64,000 bases of DNA from Niebla homalea (Eukaryota > Ascomycota > Lecanoromycetes > Lecanorales > Ramalinaceae): contig JAHGAU010000013.1 in NCBI GenBank assembly GCA_019925105.1, positions 682,001 to 746,000 on the forward strand, given 5' to 3'. A program made the translations under genes and the position numbers. This document shows, one piece after another, positions 1 through 10,700 of the stretch. The notes under the pieces are model-generated. The model was not told the DNA's origin. It searched no databases and saw nothing but the letters and a program-made list of their open reading frames with translations. Each line of letters starts with the position of its first letter. The first letter of the stretch is position 1.

Positions 1-1122
1 GTTTAAAGTCGCCAGTGAGGGCTTTGGCCACTCTAGTGGTGGGATCTGCGGACGATCTGCCGGTCAAGATAGCCTCTATCTGCTTGGAGCGAATACCCAA
101 CGATGGATTCACCGTGGCGCCAGTGTTGACAGACCAGTAGTACACTGGCTTGCAGAGCAGCAGCCGTATTTGCTCGACGTTCGCAGGGAGCTTGGCCAGA
201 GGGTACTGTTTGGCCATCTCCACGCCGCGAGCCTTGTCCTCCTCGCTCCCGGTGTGGCTTCTGAAGGTCATCGTTGGAGCAGGATGGTATTCCTTGAATT
301 GGATGATGACCTAGGAAAATCATATTAGTATTGTACGTCAAACTGTTAATTAAAGTAGGTATTGCACGTCGAGCTGCTGATCAAAGTAGGTATTGCACGT
401 CGAACTGTTAATCAAAGTGCGTATCATACGTTGAACTGCTGATCAAAGTACGTATTGTACGTGAAATTGCTGATCACATTACATATTGTACGTTGAGCTG
501 TTGATCATGGTACGTATTGCACGTCGAGCTGCTGATCACGGTGCATATTGTACGTCAAGTTGTTAATCACGGTGCGTATTGCACGTCGAACTACTGATCA
601 CAGTGCGTATTGTTGCTGATAAAAAAAACCTAAATAGATTCACTTACTTTCATGAATTGCTCCTCTGCGGTCGGAGCTTGATCTGGTGGCTCATTGCATA
701 CCCAGTTGAACTGCTCTTTGGCAATGGTCATGGTACACCAATGACCTGCTTGCTTCTGCGTCACAACGATGACGCCTGGGTAAGTAAATACGGTAGTTAG
801 TTTTTTATGGAGTCTAAAGATGAAGTTTTATAATGATAGAAAGTCACTTACCATTGTCGAACTCGACCGGGAGACTCTTCAGCGTGTAACGGTCTTGTAT
901 TGGCTGCCAGGATACATTGTCTGCTGCATTTCGAACTTTATATTCAAAACGAGCATGATCACATTTAATCCTGGTGACGGGGACTGCGGGCCTATGTAAA
1001 GCTCAGACGCATTTCATCCACATGAAAGATTAGGAGTCATGCTATATTACTTACTGGGTTTGCTTGGCTGCCGGTGCCTTGGAGGAGCTTGGAGTGGGAG
1101 TTTTGCTGGTGTTTGACGCCAT
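1..1122 (-). CDS. Unknown lineage-specific protein, 3' part outside window
   Basis: I do not recognise this protein. The ATG is at 1122-1120 and the exons read 1122-1055, 991-852, 775-648 and 310-1, continuing off the left edge. All three introns have GT donors and AG acceptors and keep phase. The N-terminus is Ser/Thr/Pro/Lys-rich and low in complexity, followed by a soluble globular region with Trp and Cys but no clear membrane segment (about 215 codons are visible). The third intron (647-311) is filled with a 31-bp minisatellite. Upstream, four copies of the 23-bp palindrome found before genes in this block lie at 1190-1329, read in the sense direction of this gene. The gene is divergent from paralogue A at 1830. 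I am confident it is a gene because the reading frame survives four exons; its function is unknown. Confidence 0.65.
329..617. repeat. Intronic minisatellite, 31-bp unit, about 9 copies
   Basis: Nine diverged units of 31 bp follow each other, each starting TATTGTACGT or TATTGCACGT and containing a variable CTGCTGATCA-like segment. The tract fills almost all of the third intron of the minus-strand gene ending at 1122 and stops about 30 bp before the donor. Units differ by several substitutions, so the array is not a recent expansion. Confidence 0.8.
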
Positions 1123-1189
1123 CACCGCGACTGAGAGGGATGAGAGAAGCGAGACTTAGGGAGGAGAAGGAGGGGATGATTGAGTGAGA

Positions 1190-1329
1190 GAGCCTTGCAA
1201 TACACTTGACTCGGTGGGAAGATGGAAAGATGGAAAGAGCCTTGCAATACACTTGACTCGGTGGGAAGAGGGGAAGAGCCTTGCAATACACTTGACTCGA
1301 GGGGAAGAGCCTTGCAATACACTTGACTC
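1190..1329 (-). repeat. Array of four 23-bp palindromes, sense to the 1122 gene
   Basis: Copies are at 1190-1212, 1237-1259, 1276-1298 and 1307-1329. Read on the minus strand each is arm GAGTC, core AAGTGTATTGCAA, arm GGCTC. As RNA the arms pair with one G:U wobble. The spacers are CT-rich in the sense direction. The array lies between the ATG at 1122 and the shared promoter region, so it is probably in the 5' leader. Confidence 0.85.
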
Positions 1330-1343
1330 GGTGGGCAATGTGG

Positions 1344-1626
1344 AGAATGTGGATGTTTGCTTGAATCTCTCATTCGTCAATCTTGGTGATGGTGGAGAGA
1401 TCAAAACACGGTGGGTCACGAGAGGTACACCTATGTGGGTGGTTGTGGTGAATGAAGGCTTGGCACACTAGCGTGGTAATGTGACCCTCTAGCGTGGCAA
1501 TACACAACCCACAAATCCGCTTCCAGTCTCTTTATACAAGATCAACATATCCAGGTTTTCTACCTCTGCCCTTTACAAGTCTGCCAAGACGGCGTGCTGC
1601 AAGCCCCTACCATTTCACTGCCCACC
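1344..1626. promoter_or_regulatory. Shared bidirectional promoter region
   Basis: This 283-bp segment separates two divergent palindrome arrays and must hold the promoters of the minus-strand gene starting at 1122 and of paralogue A starting at 1830. A TATA-like CTTTATACAAGATCAAC lies near 1529-1545 in plus sense; its ACAAGATCAAC part recurs near 4038 upstream of the 4514 gene. No other motif was recognised. Confidence 0.4.
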
Positions 1627-1770
1627 GAGTCAAGTGTATTGCAAGGCTCTTCCCCTCGAGTCAAGTGTATTGCAAGGCTCTTCTCCTCTTCCCCTCTTCC
1701 CCCCGAGTCAAGTGTATTGCAAGGCTCTCTCACTCAATCATCCCCTCGAGTCAAGTGTATTGCAAGGCTC
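1627..1770 (+). repeat. Array of four 23-bp palindromes, sense to paralogue A
   Basis: Copies are at 1627-1649, 1658-1680, 1705-1727 and 1748-1770, identical in arms (GAGTC/GGCTC) and core to the 1190-1329 array but in the opposite orientation, so both arrays are sense to their own gene. Spacers such as TTCCCCTCTTCCCC are pyrimidine-rich. I see no ATG between about 1600 and the start codon at 1830. Confidence 0.85.
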
Positions 1771-1829
1771 TTTCCATCTTTCCATATTTCCATCTTCCCC
1801 TACTTGCAGCACGCTTGTCGCTTTCCACA

Positions 1830-3799
1830 ATGGCAGCCCAAGCACCACCCCAGCGCTCCATTCCAGCCAAGAGAGTGCCACCAAAAAAGGCAGACAATAA
1901 GGAACGCCTCATCTACCACCAACGACAAGACGATGCCCACCTAGCGATTTCCCGAGATGGATCCTACTTGGCGATTGCAGACTCGTGGATGGACGACGAC
2001 AAGATCACGGCCAGGCGGAATCGGAATCCGGTGCCACCCCTTAACGTGCAGGGGCTCTGGATTGACAGGTCAGTCTCAATTGCCACAAGCACCCCTCTTC
2101 TAATCTCAGCTGCCATAAACACCCGCTTTCTAATCCTATCTACTATCCCCTTTTATCTTAGTGACTCTTGATTGTCCACAAAGCTTAATCGAGGCCGGAA
2201 TTATCGCTAATACTATAATAGGTCCGGCATCAGGGTTGAACAGCATGGTAATCGTTATGACAATAATACTCCCGAAGCTGCAAAGCGCATCTGGACGACC
2301 CTGTTTCGGATGGCATATGTTAAGTCTATCTGCGTCGGACAATTTGAAGTTAACGTACCGTCTAAGGAGAGCCCGGAACCTGGTGAGATTCAAACCCCGA
2401 TCGTTGTACCGATGATCGAACTCTCCTTCCGATATGAAGTTCGGCCCCTGGGTAAAGGTAAGTCTCGTTTCAATTCCTATGCCCTCTATTACATAAAGTA
2501 GCATTAATTCTATGATCTCAAGGTACTACCGTGGATAGTGTCATGGATGATGTAGAAGAGTCGGCAACGGCTCAGGCTACATCCGGATCTACCATGGATC
2601 TTAACGAGGGTGTATCAGGCGCAACCGATCCCTCGATGGGTCAACCAGAGCTTTCCTTCAACCTGCCTGTGGATCAAGCCGATCCTTCCTTTGACCTTCC
2701 TGCGGATGAAGACGATCCTTCCTTTGACGTGCCTCCTCTCGGTCAAGCCGACCTTCCTGCGGGTCAGCATACTAATGACGGTGAGATGGAGCCTTTCCAG
2801 TCCGAGGACCCTCAACAATTTCCCCTCGCCAATGCATTCAACGACATGCCTGATTCGGGCTTCGAGGTTCGCCTCCAATTCCGCAATCCTCGTCCTAATC
2901 GAGGGGTGTCTTGGTGGTTCTGGCCAGCGGCCTTTGGTCTGCTCGCTGGTCTTGATACTTACCAAGTCACCACCAGCAAGAATCAAAATGACGCTCAGCT
3001 CAGAATGCAACTTGGACAATGGATCCAGGCTTGGGGCAGCACATACCCCCATGCCACTTTCGCACGCCAATCCCAGCAGGCAGACGGTATCGAAAGGTGG
3101 GCAATGACCAGCCATCCCACGTGAGTCAAACCCCATTACAAGTCGAACATCATCACAGTCTAGCTCAAGGCTGACCAATTTACAGGGACTTTCCAAATCT
3201 GATCGGTTGGAACGACCCCTCCGCCCTCTCCAACGCCCCCCCTGCGCCCCCAAAGACTCCGAAACGATCCTTGGAGGAGAGCAATGCCCCATTCAAGTAC
3301 GTATCTGTTGTGCTTTGCGAAGAATTCCTACATACAGCAAATAAGTTTCCAATCTGTTCGACGATTTGATTATGGTTTGCAACAAATTTTCCTATGTAGC
3401 AAATGAGTTTCAAACCTGTTCAATGAATCGATCATAATATGCCAGATACTGACTTCGTCTGTTTGTGATGTGCGTAGTGAGGCTGACTGGCGGGGTTTGC
3501 GCCTGGAGAAGAGGGCAGAGATCCAGTCACGCGAGCGCAAGATTGTGCAGGAGGAGAGGGAGAGTCGGGCTGAGATGGAGGATCTCACTGAGCGACTTCA
3601 GAAGGCCTCTGTCCGACAACGAGAGACCGCCAGACACCGTGAGGCTCTCGAAGACGACAAGAGGCTCTACCAGGAGCAAGATGACGTCCTCATTGCTGGC
3701 AGCGCCGAAGGTGTGAAAGAGGGGCCGAGTGAGAAAAGGCAGAGGCAGGGCGACGAGGTGGAGGAGCAGGTGAAGGATGTGGAAATGTCGGGGTCTTGA
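1830..3799 (+). CDS. Paralogue A of a lineage-specific family (501 aa)
   Basis: Function unknown. Exons by splice signal and phase: 1830-2068, 2222-2457, 2523-3120, 3186-3296 and 3478-3799, giving 501 aa. The protein is clearly paralogous to the minus-strand gene 13933-15934. Shared blocks include RDGS..A/P and an NV.GLWID motif at the end of exon 1, RVEQ plus IWTTLF in exon 2, a RPLG motif, and a long block in exon 3 with PLA.AF.D.P and WPAA.GLLAGL. Between the RPLG and WPAA blocks lies an acidic stretch with repeated SFDLP/DDPSFDVP units; B has a DDN tract there instead. The C-terminus is a charged, probably coiled-coil segment (about residues 400-475). No catalytic motif, signal peptide or membrane helix is evident. 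Start chosen at the first ATG after the ATG-free leader; an open frame continues upstream through the array but has no ATG. Confidence 0.75.
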
Positions 3800-4006
3800 T
3801 TTGTCATTTTCTTTTTTCATGGCGGCAGTCTACTGTCAAGGGTTTGTTCTTTTGCTTCTATGTTATGTTCTCTCTCACATGCTATTAAGAAATCATTGCA
3901 ATAAAGAATAGATCTTGCCATGCATCTATGGAGAAGCTTCTGAGTAGTATCTCTTAAGGTATATCCGAATAGTTTGTAGGTCGAACACTCTGGGGTTGGG
4001 CGTAAC

Positions 4007-4050
4007 GGCTTGGCATCTTTTCTCACTACCCACACAAGATCAACTCTTCA
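4007..4050 (+). promoter_or_regulatory. Promoter block shared with the orphan array at 19.9 kb
   Basis: GGCTTGGCATCTTTTCTCAC followed by TACCCACACAAGATCAA lies just upstream of the nine-copy palindrome array of the 4514 gene. The reverse complement of 19923-19954 matches it over about 32 bp with one or two differences, again directly upstream of a palindrome array. A shared position before two arrays suggests a core promoter or transcription-start module; that role is inferred. Confidence 0.5.
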
Positions 4051-4103
4051 ATTTTGTATTGCAAGACACCCTCATCACCTTCCCCTCATCACCCCTCCCC
4101 CCC

Positions 4104-4420
4104 GAGCTGAGTGTATTGCAAAGCTCCTCGAGTCAAGTGTATTGCAAGGCTCCCCCTCACCCTCGAGTCAAGTGTATTGCAAGGCTCTTCCCCCCTTCCC
4201 CTCGAGTCAAGTGTATTGCAAGGCTCCCTCATCACCTTCCCCTCGAGTCAAGTGTATTGCAAGGCTCCCTCATCACCTTCCCCTCGAGTCAAGTGTATTG
4301 CAAGGCTCCCTCATCACCTTCTCAGAGCTGAGTGTATTGCAAAGCTCCCACATCACCTTCTCAGAGCTGAGTGTATTGCAAAGCTCCCACCTACCTAGAG
4401 CCGAACGTATTGTAAAGCTC
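4104..4420 (+). repeat. Array of nine 23-bp palindromes upstream of the 4514 gene
   Basis: Copies at 4104, 4130, 4165, 4204, 4245, 4286, 4325, 4364 and 4398, each 23 bp. Five have arms GAGTC/GGCTC; three (4104, 4325, 4364) have GAGCT/AGCTC, so both arms changed together and pairing became perfect Watson-Crick. The last copy (4398-4420) is degenerate. Several spacers repeat CCCTCATCACCTTCCCCTC, giving a higher-order unit of about 41 bp. No ATG is seen from about 3935 to the start codon at 4514. Confidence 0.88.
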
Positions 4421-4513
4421 CGTCTATCGAGCTTGATACTCCGCTTCACGCCTTCTTCTCAACGTTGACACTCCACTTCACGCCTCACCATCTCCGGGAC
4501 ATCTTTGCTCGAC

Positions 4514-6481
4514 ATGGCAAACCACCCAAACGTTCAGGTGCTAGTCCCCGCGACTCAGGACGCTACCGCAGGTCCAGTCGATAGCATTGCCTCTTCTCAG
4601 CGCGCCATCGATGAAGAATTGGCTAATAGTGGAGGGATGCGCCCCCCACAGTGAGTTTGAATACTTGTCTGGATGTTTTGTCGCCGTTTCACATATGGAT
4701 CAGAACCCTATTGAGGCTGGGCTACCTATTATTCTGATATAACAGGCACGTTTGCTAATATTATTACCCCTTTTTGCCAGGTTCAAAACGACGGGTGAAG
4801 CTTTTAAGATCCCGCAGGCCGTTAAACCACAAGAGCCCGACGTGCTCCAATCACCAGCTAAACCAAGCGTCAGTCCAATTCTCAAGCATTCTACTTGCCC
4901 CAGACTCTGATACTCACACTCTACCTCGCCTAGGTCTCAACGAGGCCGGAGCCAGATGATCCGCTGCAAGACAAACACCAGGTGAGAATGTTGGAGGCCT
5001 TCGGCTCCTCGGACTATGTAGGCCTACAGGCGTGCATTTACCGGATGGCGTGCCATCGTTGTGACGCTCGTGATCCCCCTCCGAAGTCCTACCAGCTGAT
5101 CAAGGAAGATTACGATACTGGACGATGTCACGTTTACCAGCTGCTCTATCTCCTGCCGCCTGCAGTCATCCGGTCCGTCATCCAGAATACTCTGCCGTAC
5201 GACATCCTCCGCGATCAAGACATGAAGACCTTTTTCGACGAACGCATGGAGGTAAAGGTCCCCACTCCTTGTGCTGGAGTGTACGTGCAGTGGATCTGCC
5301 ACGATTATTCACCGTTGCTCGACTCCACCATCTCCGAGAAGGACGGGAGATTCTTCAATTCTACTCAAATCCAAAGGATGCTCGAATTGGTGGAGTGCTA
5401 TGTGGACAACTCGGCGGCCTCCAGGGCTACCAACGACAGCGTGGACAGGGCATTCAACCCGATGTGGCAGTCAAGCGGAACCGGAGACCGCGCCGTAACC
5501 ATCGCGAGCGACACCGCTCTGAAGATCCGAGATTGGATCAAGGTCGTCAGACGCCAATACTGCGCGAACATTGACCCTCAGAAAGCCCATGATGCCTTCA
5601 TGCGAACGCCGATGGAGGTCGGGTGGGCTCAAGACGTACCCAAGCGTATCGAGCAGCACAGGTATGCCGCCGCCACCCCGACGTTGCTGTACCTTGTGCA
5701 AGCAATCAAGAAGAAGGAACAATGGCAACGAGCCAGCAAGCATCACGCACTCTTGTTCCCCGTCCCATATGCAGCCGACTCGCCCTTGTATGCGGTTGCA
5801 GAGATCCTAGGATCGATACTCTGCTCCTCCTATCATTTTTATGGCGGCTTCAATGCCCATCTCGCTGGAGGCTCCAACACGGTCACCCTTCAAGACGACA
5901 ACGATGTCTGGTACACCAGTGAATTGTTCTTTTCTCAACGTCTGAGGTGGGGAGGCCATATTAACACCGAGCTCCTTGCCATCAAGAAGAACTTTAGTAT
6001 CCTGGCCAATGCTCGAAAATTGCTGCTTCTCCGGAAGGAGCATCAGGAGGCGAAAGCTGCCTATGATGCCAAGGTCGGGGAACGAGACCGATTAGTGGAG
6101 CGCATGGTCGAGCTCAACCAGACCTGCCGCCGTCTGAAGGATGCGGCTCATGAGAGAGACCGGGCGGAAGCTCAATTGGCCTCCCAAGCTGGCCGCGAAC
6201 CGGAGGAAAAGATTCCTGGCATCCCAAATTCAGTCCTGGAAGAAGCCGACAGGCTGGAAGAAAAGAAGGAAATTTGGGACCTAGTCAATTCTTGCCGCGA
6301 ATCCAAGGATGAGACGTTCGAAGACGACATGATAAACCAGCTCGCCGACGGATATGATAGTGACCTTCTTGCCGAGGCCATGCAAGAGTATGACGAGGCA
6401 GATCAACGGCGCTTACAGAGGAGAGAGGAGCTCTGGAATAGTCGCAGAGAGGGGAAGGGGGGTCAAGAGACTCGTGAATAG
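4514..6481 (+). CDS. Unknown protein with C-terminal coiled coil (590 aa)
   Basis: I do not recognise this family. Exons 4514-4650, 4781-4868 and 4934-6481 are joined by two GT-AG introns in phase and give 590 aa. The first 90 residues are Pro/Ser/Gln-rich and disordered. Residues about 100-430 form a globular region rich in Tyr, Trp and Cys (a YRMACHRCDARDPP segment near residue 100, then QWICHDYSPLLDS). Residues about 430-500 are heptad-like and charged, typical of a coiled coil, followed by an acidic tail. No signal peptide or membrane segment. The gene follows the nine-copy palindrome array and lies in the same block as paralogues A and B, which also end in coiled coils, so a shared complex is conceivable but unproven. 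The acceptor at 4933 is the least certain boundary. Confidence 0.65.
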
Positions 6482-7211
6482 TGAGTGCAAGTAGAGAAGG
6501 GCTGGTGAGGGAGAGGGGGGGAGGAGAAGGGGAGAAGAGACTGCAGCGCAGCGTACACCAGTCTGAGTTCTTTCATAATTCTTCACCACTGCTCGAGCTT
6601 GTTTTAGAATGTCTGACTAGTACTGTACATAATACATTACCACCATGTCTTATTGCAGCAAACGTGTGTAATGCTCCTACTGATCCGTTCTGGCAGGATT
6701 TTGATTTCATATCAAGGCTGACTCACTAGTTATTCATCCCAAAATCTCCCTTATATACCCGTGAATGCCACCTTTTACTCGCAGTCCCCGCGTGACTGAA
6801 CAAAGCCGGTGTAAATGCTTGTATATATTACGAATTGCCCAAGATTCACCGGTTGTCTATATCACAATGCATGCAACCTCTGGACATTGACTCATATAAT
6901 TCATCTTGCCGAATTGCCCAAGATTCACCAGTTGTCTACATTAAAATCCATGCAACCTCTGGACGTTAGTTCATATAATTCATCTTGCTGAATCTTGTCG
7001 TATCTCACAGTTACAGAGATTGTACTTGGTGCATGGCATCGCGACCTGAATAGAGCAAGAATGGTAAATACATATGCTAGACTCGATTGGTCTGCACGTG
7101 ATTTTCAACCTCTGGCCTTGGAAGAGATTTTCCTGGCTTCTCCTGAATCATCAAGAAGCATTTGATTGAGTAAATGACGAGCTCAATCATCTTACCACTG
7201 TAGCACCCACC
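6482..7211. other. Intergenic region with a 79-bp tandem duplication
   Basis: No coding potential is seen. Two 79-bp copies lie at 6832-6910 and 6911-6989, both starting GAATTGCCCAAGATTCACC and ending near TCATATAATTCATCTTGC, with about 10 differences. The rest is AT-rich 3' flank of the 4514 gene and the upstream region of the 7478 gene. Confidence 0.7.
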
Positions 7212-7351
7212 GAGTCAAGTGTATTGCAAGGCTCTTCCCCTCGAGTCAAGTGTATTGCAAGACTCTTCCCCTCTTCCCCTCGAGTCAAGTGTATTGCAAG
7301 GCTCTTCCCATCTTTCCACCTTCCCACCGAGTCAAGTGTATTGCAAGGCTC
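7212..7351 (+). repeat. Array of four 23-bp palindromes upstream of the 7478 gene
   Basis: Copies at 7212-7234, 7243-7265, 7282-7304 and 7329-7351. Three have arms GAGTC/GGCTC; the second has GAGTC/GACTC, a perfect Watson-Crick pair. Spacers are CT-rich. A tract of CTTCTTTCTTGTCATTCTTC repeats follows at 7380-7465 before the ATG at 7478. I see no ATG between about 7180 and 7478. Confidence 0.85.
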
Positions 7352-7477
7352 TCACATTGTGCTCATAGTCAAGCTTCTCGTCATTCTTCCTCTTCTTTCT
7401 TGTCATTCTTCGTCATTCTTCCTCTTCTTTCTTGTCATTCTTCGTCATTCTTCATCTTCTCTCTCCATTTTGTAACG

Positions 7478-10209
7478 ATGCCTCTTCAAAGTAGACAGGC
7501 TAGCAGGGACAATATCAAGAAACATATGAGACAGCTCCGTCAGCGCAGTCAATCATTCGCCGAGAAACAAAATTCTTTCACAGCTGCGGCCGAGACGTCC
7601 TACCCTGGTGTTCCTGCCAATGAACTCCTGACCCGTATTGAAAATGATGCAAATCAGAGTGGGTACCATGAGCAGTACAGGAACTACTTTCTGGGGAAGA
7701 CGAACGAAGTCGCCAATTCGATCCTGATCCATGAGGACCGCATTGAACGCGTGGAAGCAAAGGCAAGCCGACTTATTTCATTTTTCTGTCATTTCCTCTT
7801 GCCAGAGCTCTCCATACTTCCCTTTGCCATGCCAGAGCTCTCCATACTTTCCCTTACCATGTCATGTTGCAATGTCTGAGCATGACAAATTACCAGCCAC
7901 CCTGCTACGCATTTTCGCAACGTAGACATCCATATTGATTGCATCGATGTATCAAATTTATATGTATTCCATTCTAGGTAGCAAGCAAGGAGATGCAGTT
8001 GGAGCTCGCCAAAAACGAGAACAAGGCCCGCGCCGTTGTCGACAATATTCTTGAGCTGGCAGACAAGAACAAGGCCATCGACCAAGCCCTTTTCAAGCAC
8101 TACCACCAAGAGTCTCCCGAACTTGCGATGCAGCCAGACGTCGTAAAGCAATGGCAAGTGGATATTGCCAACATCCAAGCCAGTATCGACGAATGCAAGC
8201 CTCAGATCGTCGACACCATCCTGAACAAGGTCAATGAGAATATCAAGAAAGATTGTCCTTCTTTCGAAGAGAAATACATAAAGCCCTTGAACACCATCAT
8301 AGAAGCGTTGCAAAAAACTATTGTTAGGCTGAATCACGACTTGGACGAAGCGGAATGCAAAGCTTCAACGCTGGAAGAAGCCCAAGACAAAGTTCGGATC
8401 GAACACATCGATGCTCTGGCTGCTAAGGATAGTGAGATAACTCGAGTTCTTCAGGGACAAAGTGAAGCGGCCCAATCTGTTACCCAAACCAGCCTAGCCG
8501 AAGCACTTAAAAAGCTGCAAGCGTCTAACGAACAAGCATTGGACGCTCATCAAAGAACGATGATTGAGCAATTTGAGAAGCTTACCGGAACTTTACCTGA
8601 TATGGTTAAGGATCTCGTTACATCTAGCCAGGTAGCCCCCTCGACCCAGCAACCCGTCGCCACTCATGTACCTGCTGCTCCATTTACCACAACCGTACAA
8701 TCACTGAAAAGGCCAAGTGCCATCCTCGACCATCAGCCCATGTCGGGTGCCGCCTCGCCCATTACTGCTCAACCCTCGCCGCCCCCGAGAAAGACCCAGC
8801 GAAAGCGGCTTAATAGGGAAATACCGAGTGAACGGCCAGCCCAGCGCAATCGGACATCCCTGTCGCACTCGATATCACAGATCTCCAGTGCCAATCGAGC
8901 TGTCCTACCTCATCACTTCTTGGATACAACGGAGATTCTCGGTGATGAGGCGGAGACTCAAGCAAGCAGAAGTCAGGCACTAGGCGAGCAAAGTGAAGGG
9001 CCGGTGGGAGCGTACGTTGAAGTATGTTGATCCGAAACTTAACTTCATTTCAAAGTTGTCCAATATCAACGTCTAACGTATCGTAGGAAGTAAATCTGCT
9101 CCTCGAACAAGTGGGGCTAACGTTGAATGAGGGGGACTTGGCTGAGGTCAGGGGCATTTGGCGTTGGAAGTCCTTTGCTGGAGACTTTGCGCAGTCGGAC
9201 AAGGAGCACGTGATGAAGAATCTGGCAACGTGTGTCCAGAAGAATGATCAAAAATGTCAGGCAGTCAAGGTACTAGCGAGTGCAGCCCGGTCTCTTGATC
9301 CTGTTTGCCTGGTCGAGGCCTGGAAGAAGCAGAAAGGCCGGTTCCCAATGGTCCTTTCAGACCTCGACCAGCGTGAGGCTGTAGCATGGGATGATTCGGA
9401 GAGGTGTGATAGATGTCGGAAGTATGACAATCCCTGTATCAGGGTCAAGAACGTGGAACGAGATGGGACGGATTGGCTGGAGATGACCAAAAGGTCAAGT
9501 ACCACTTTCGACCATCGATCCGTATCGGGCGCCGCTCTGCCCATTGCTTCTCCACCCCCACCGCCCCCGAGTGACTCCCAGGGAAAGCAACTTAGTGAAG
9601 AAACAATGAGTGAACGGCAAGCCCGGCGCAACCGGATATCCCGTTCTGATGAGATAGAAGAAGGTAAGCAATGTGCCGCGCCTAACCATCAATCCAATGA
9701 GGTATGTCTAAACAAAATCAACGGACATTCAAAAGACACGATCGTACTACAGGCCAATATTACTGACGTGACCATGAACACAGGAGATTGATGAGCTCAT
9801 GAAGGAGTTGCCGCCTGATCTGTGGGCAAATGAGTCAGAGTTGCCCCGTGTTCAAAAATTATGGGGCCTGATGTACTTTGACCCCGTAATCACGCATGAG
9901 GATAGGAAGTACCTGATGACGCATCTGGTCACAGCCATCAGGAGGAAGGTGAAAAAGGGCAATCCGAACCAGGCGGAAGTCAAGCTGATGCATGCCGCGA
10001 ACGCTCCTGACCCTGTTTGTTTGATTGAGGACTGGAGGAAGCAGAAGGGGACGTTTCCAGTGGTGGCGGGGCCGAACGAGTCCGAGGTTATTGATGGTTC
10101 TGGGAGGTGTAACTTGTGCGCTGCTGCAAAGGATCGCCCATGTTTTAGGGTCAGGCGGATTAAGGGCAGCGATTCCCTGTATCTTACAAAGCGTAGTGTT
10201 ACAGACTAG
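7478..10209 (+). CDS. Coiled-coil protein with two tandem cysteine modules (789 aa)
   Basis: Function unknown. Exons are 7478-7762, 7978-9021, 9087-9701 and 9784-10209 (789 aa). The first intron is best read as GC-AG (AAG|GCAAGC, acceptor CTAG at 7977); it keeps phase 0. Residues about 80-290 are a long charged coiled coil. The C-terminal half is an internal duplication: a Pro-rich linker with a DH..(V/M)SGAA core and an SER.A.RNR motif, followed by a module of about 130 residues, then linker and module again. Each module carries DPVCL(V/I)E.W(R/K)KQKG.FP and ends in C-x2-C-x6-C (first Cys near residues 549 and 756), then RV and TKRS. The spaced cysteines could bind a metal or DNA; this is inference. 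A four-copy palindrome array lies upstream. Confidence 0.72.
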
Positions 10210-10700
10210 TTGCACACTGACGGGTTCGGGAGCAGAGACATTTCCCCGTAGGACCGGAGCGTGGGTGGGTTAAGAGGATTTACTGTTACTAACCCCTACT
10301 TTTGACCTTTATATCAGAGTATCCATCGGTGTTTCAACGATGGACAATGTTGTTTTCCAAATTTGGTTAGCGGAGAGCACGCTAGACATTGAGTTTTCAG
10401 TCACATGACCAGGAGTGGAGGGTGTGAGAAATGATTCCGTGTTTCAACGGTGGACAGGATAATTATTCCCAATCTGGTTAGCGTAAATTTCTCATTTGTG
10501 GTGCAGATATCTTGTCGAGCTGGCGGTGGGCAAAAATAGGGGTAATGCCATGTACCACTATGGACAAGAGAACCGCACCATAACAACCGCGCACCAAAAA
10601 TCAATCCCGCCCCCAAAAAGAAACGATCCGCTCTGATGTCTAGTACAGCTACATTGTAGATTTCAGATAGTTGCTCTTTTGTACATATTGAATTCTATTC
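10210..10700. other. Intergenic, convergent 3' flanks with an imperfect duplication
   Basis: This is the space between two convergent genes. A segment near 10329-10380 (TGTTTCAACGATGGACA ... TTTGGTTAGCG) recurs imperfectly near 10438-10490 (TGTTTCAACGGTGGACA ... TCTGGTTAGCG), a period of about 110 bp. No coding sequence or RNA gene recognised. Confidence 0.5.

Noticed and set aside
1494..1829. N-terminal extension of paralogue A through the palindrome array
   Set aside because: The frame is open to about 1494 but contains no ATG, and the encoded peptide only repeats RVKCIARL-type sequence in shifting frames; the same repeats are open in other frames elsewhere.
7212..7475. Short protein genes inside the palindrome arrays
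   Set aside because: The repeats lack stop codons in several frames, so open frames are expected by composition; none has an ATG with conserved sequence.
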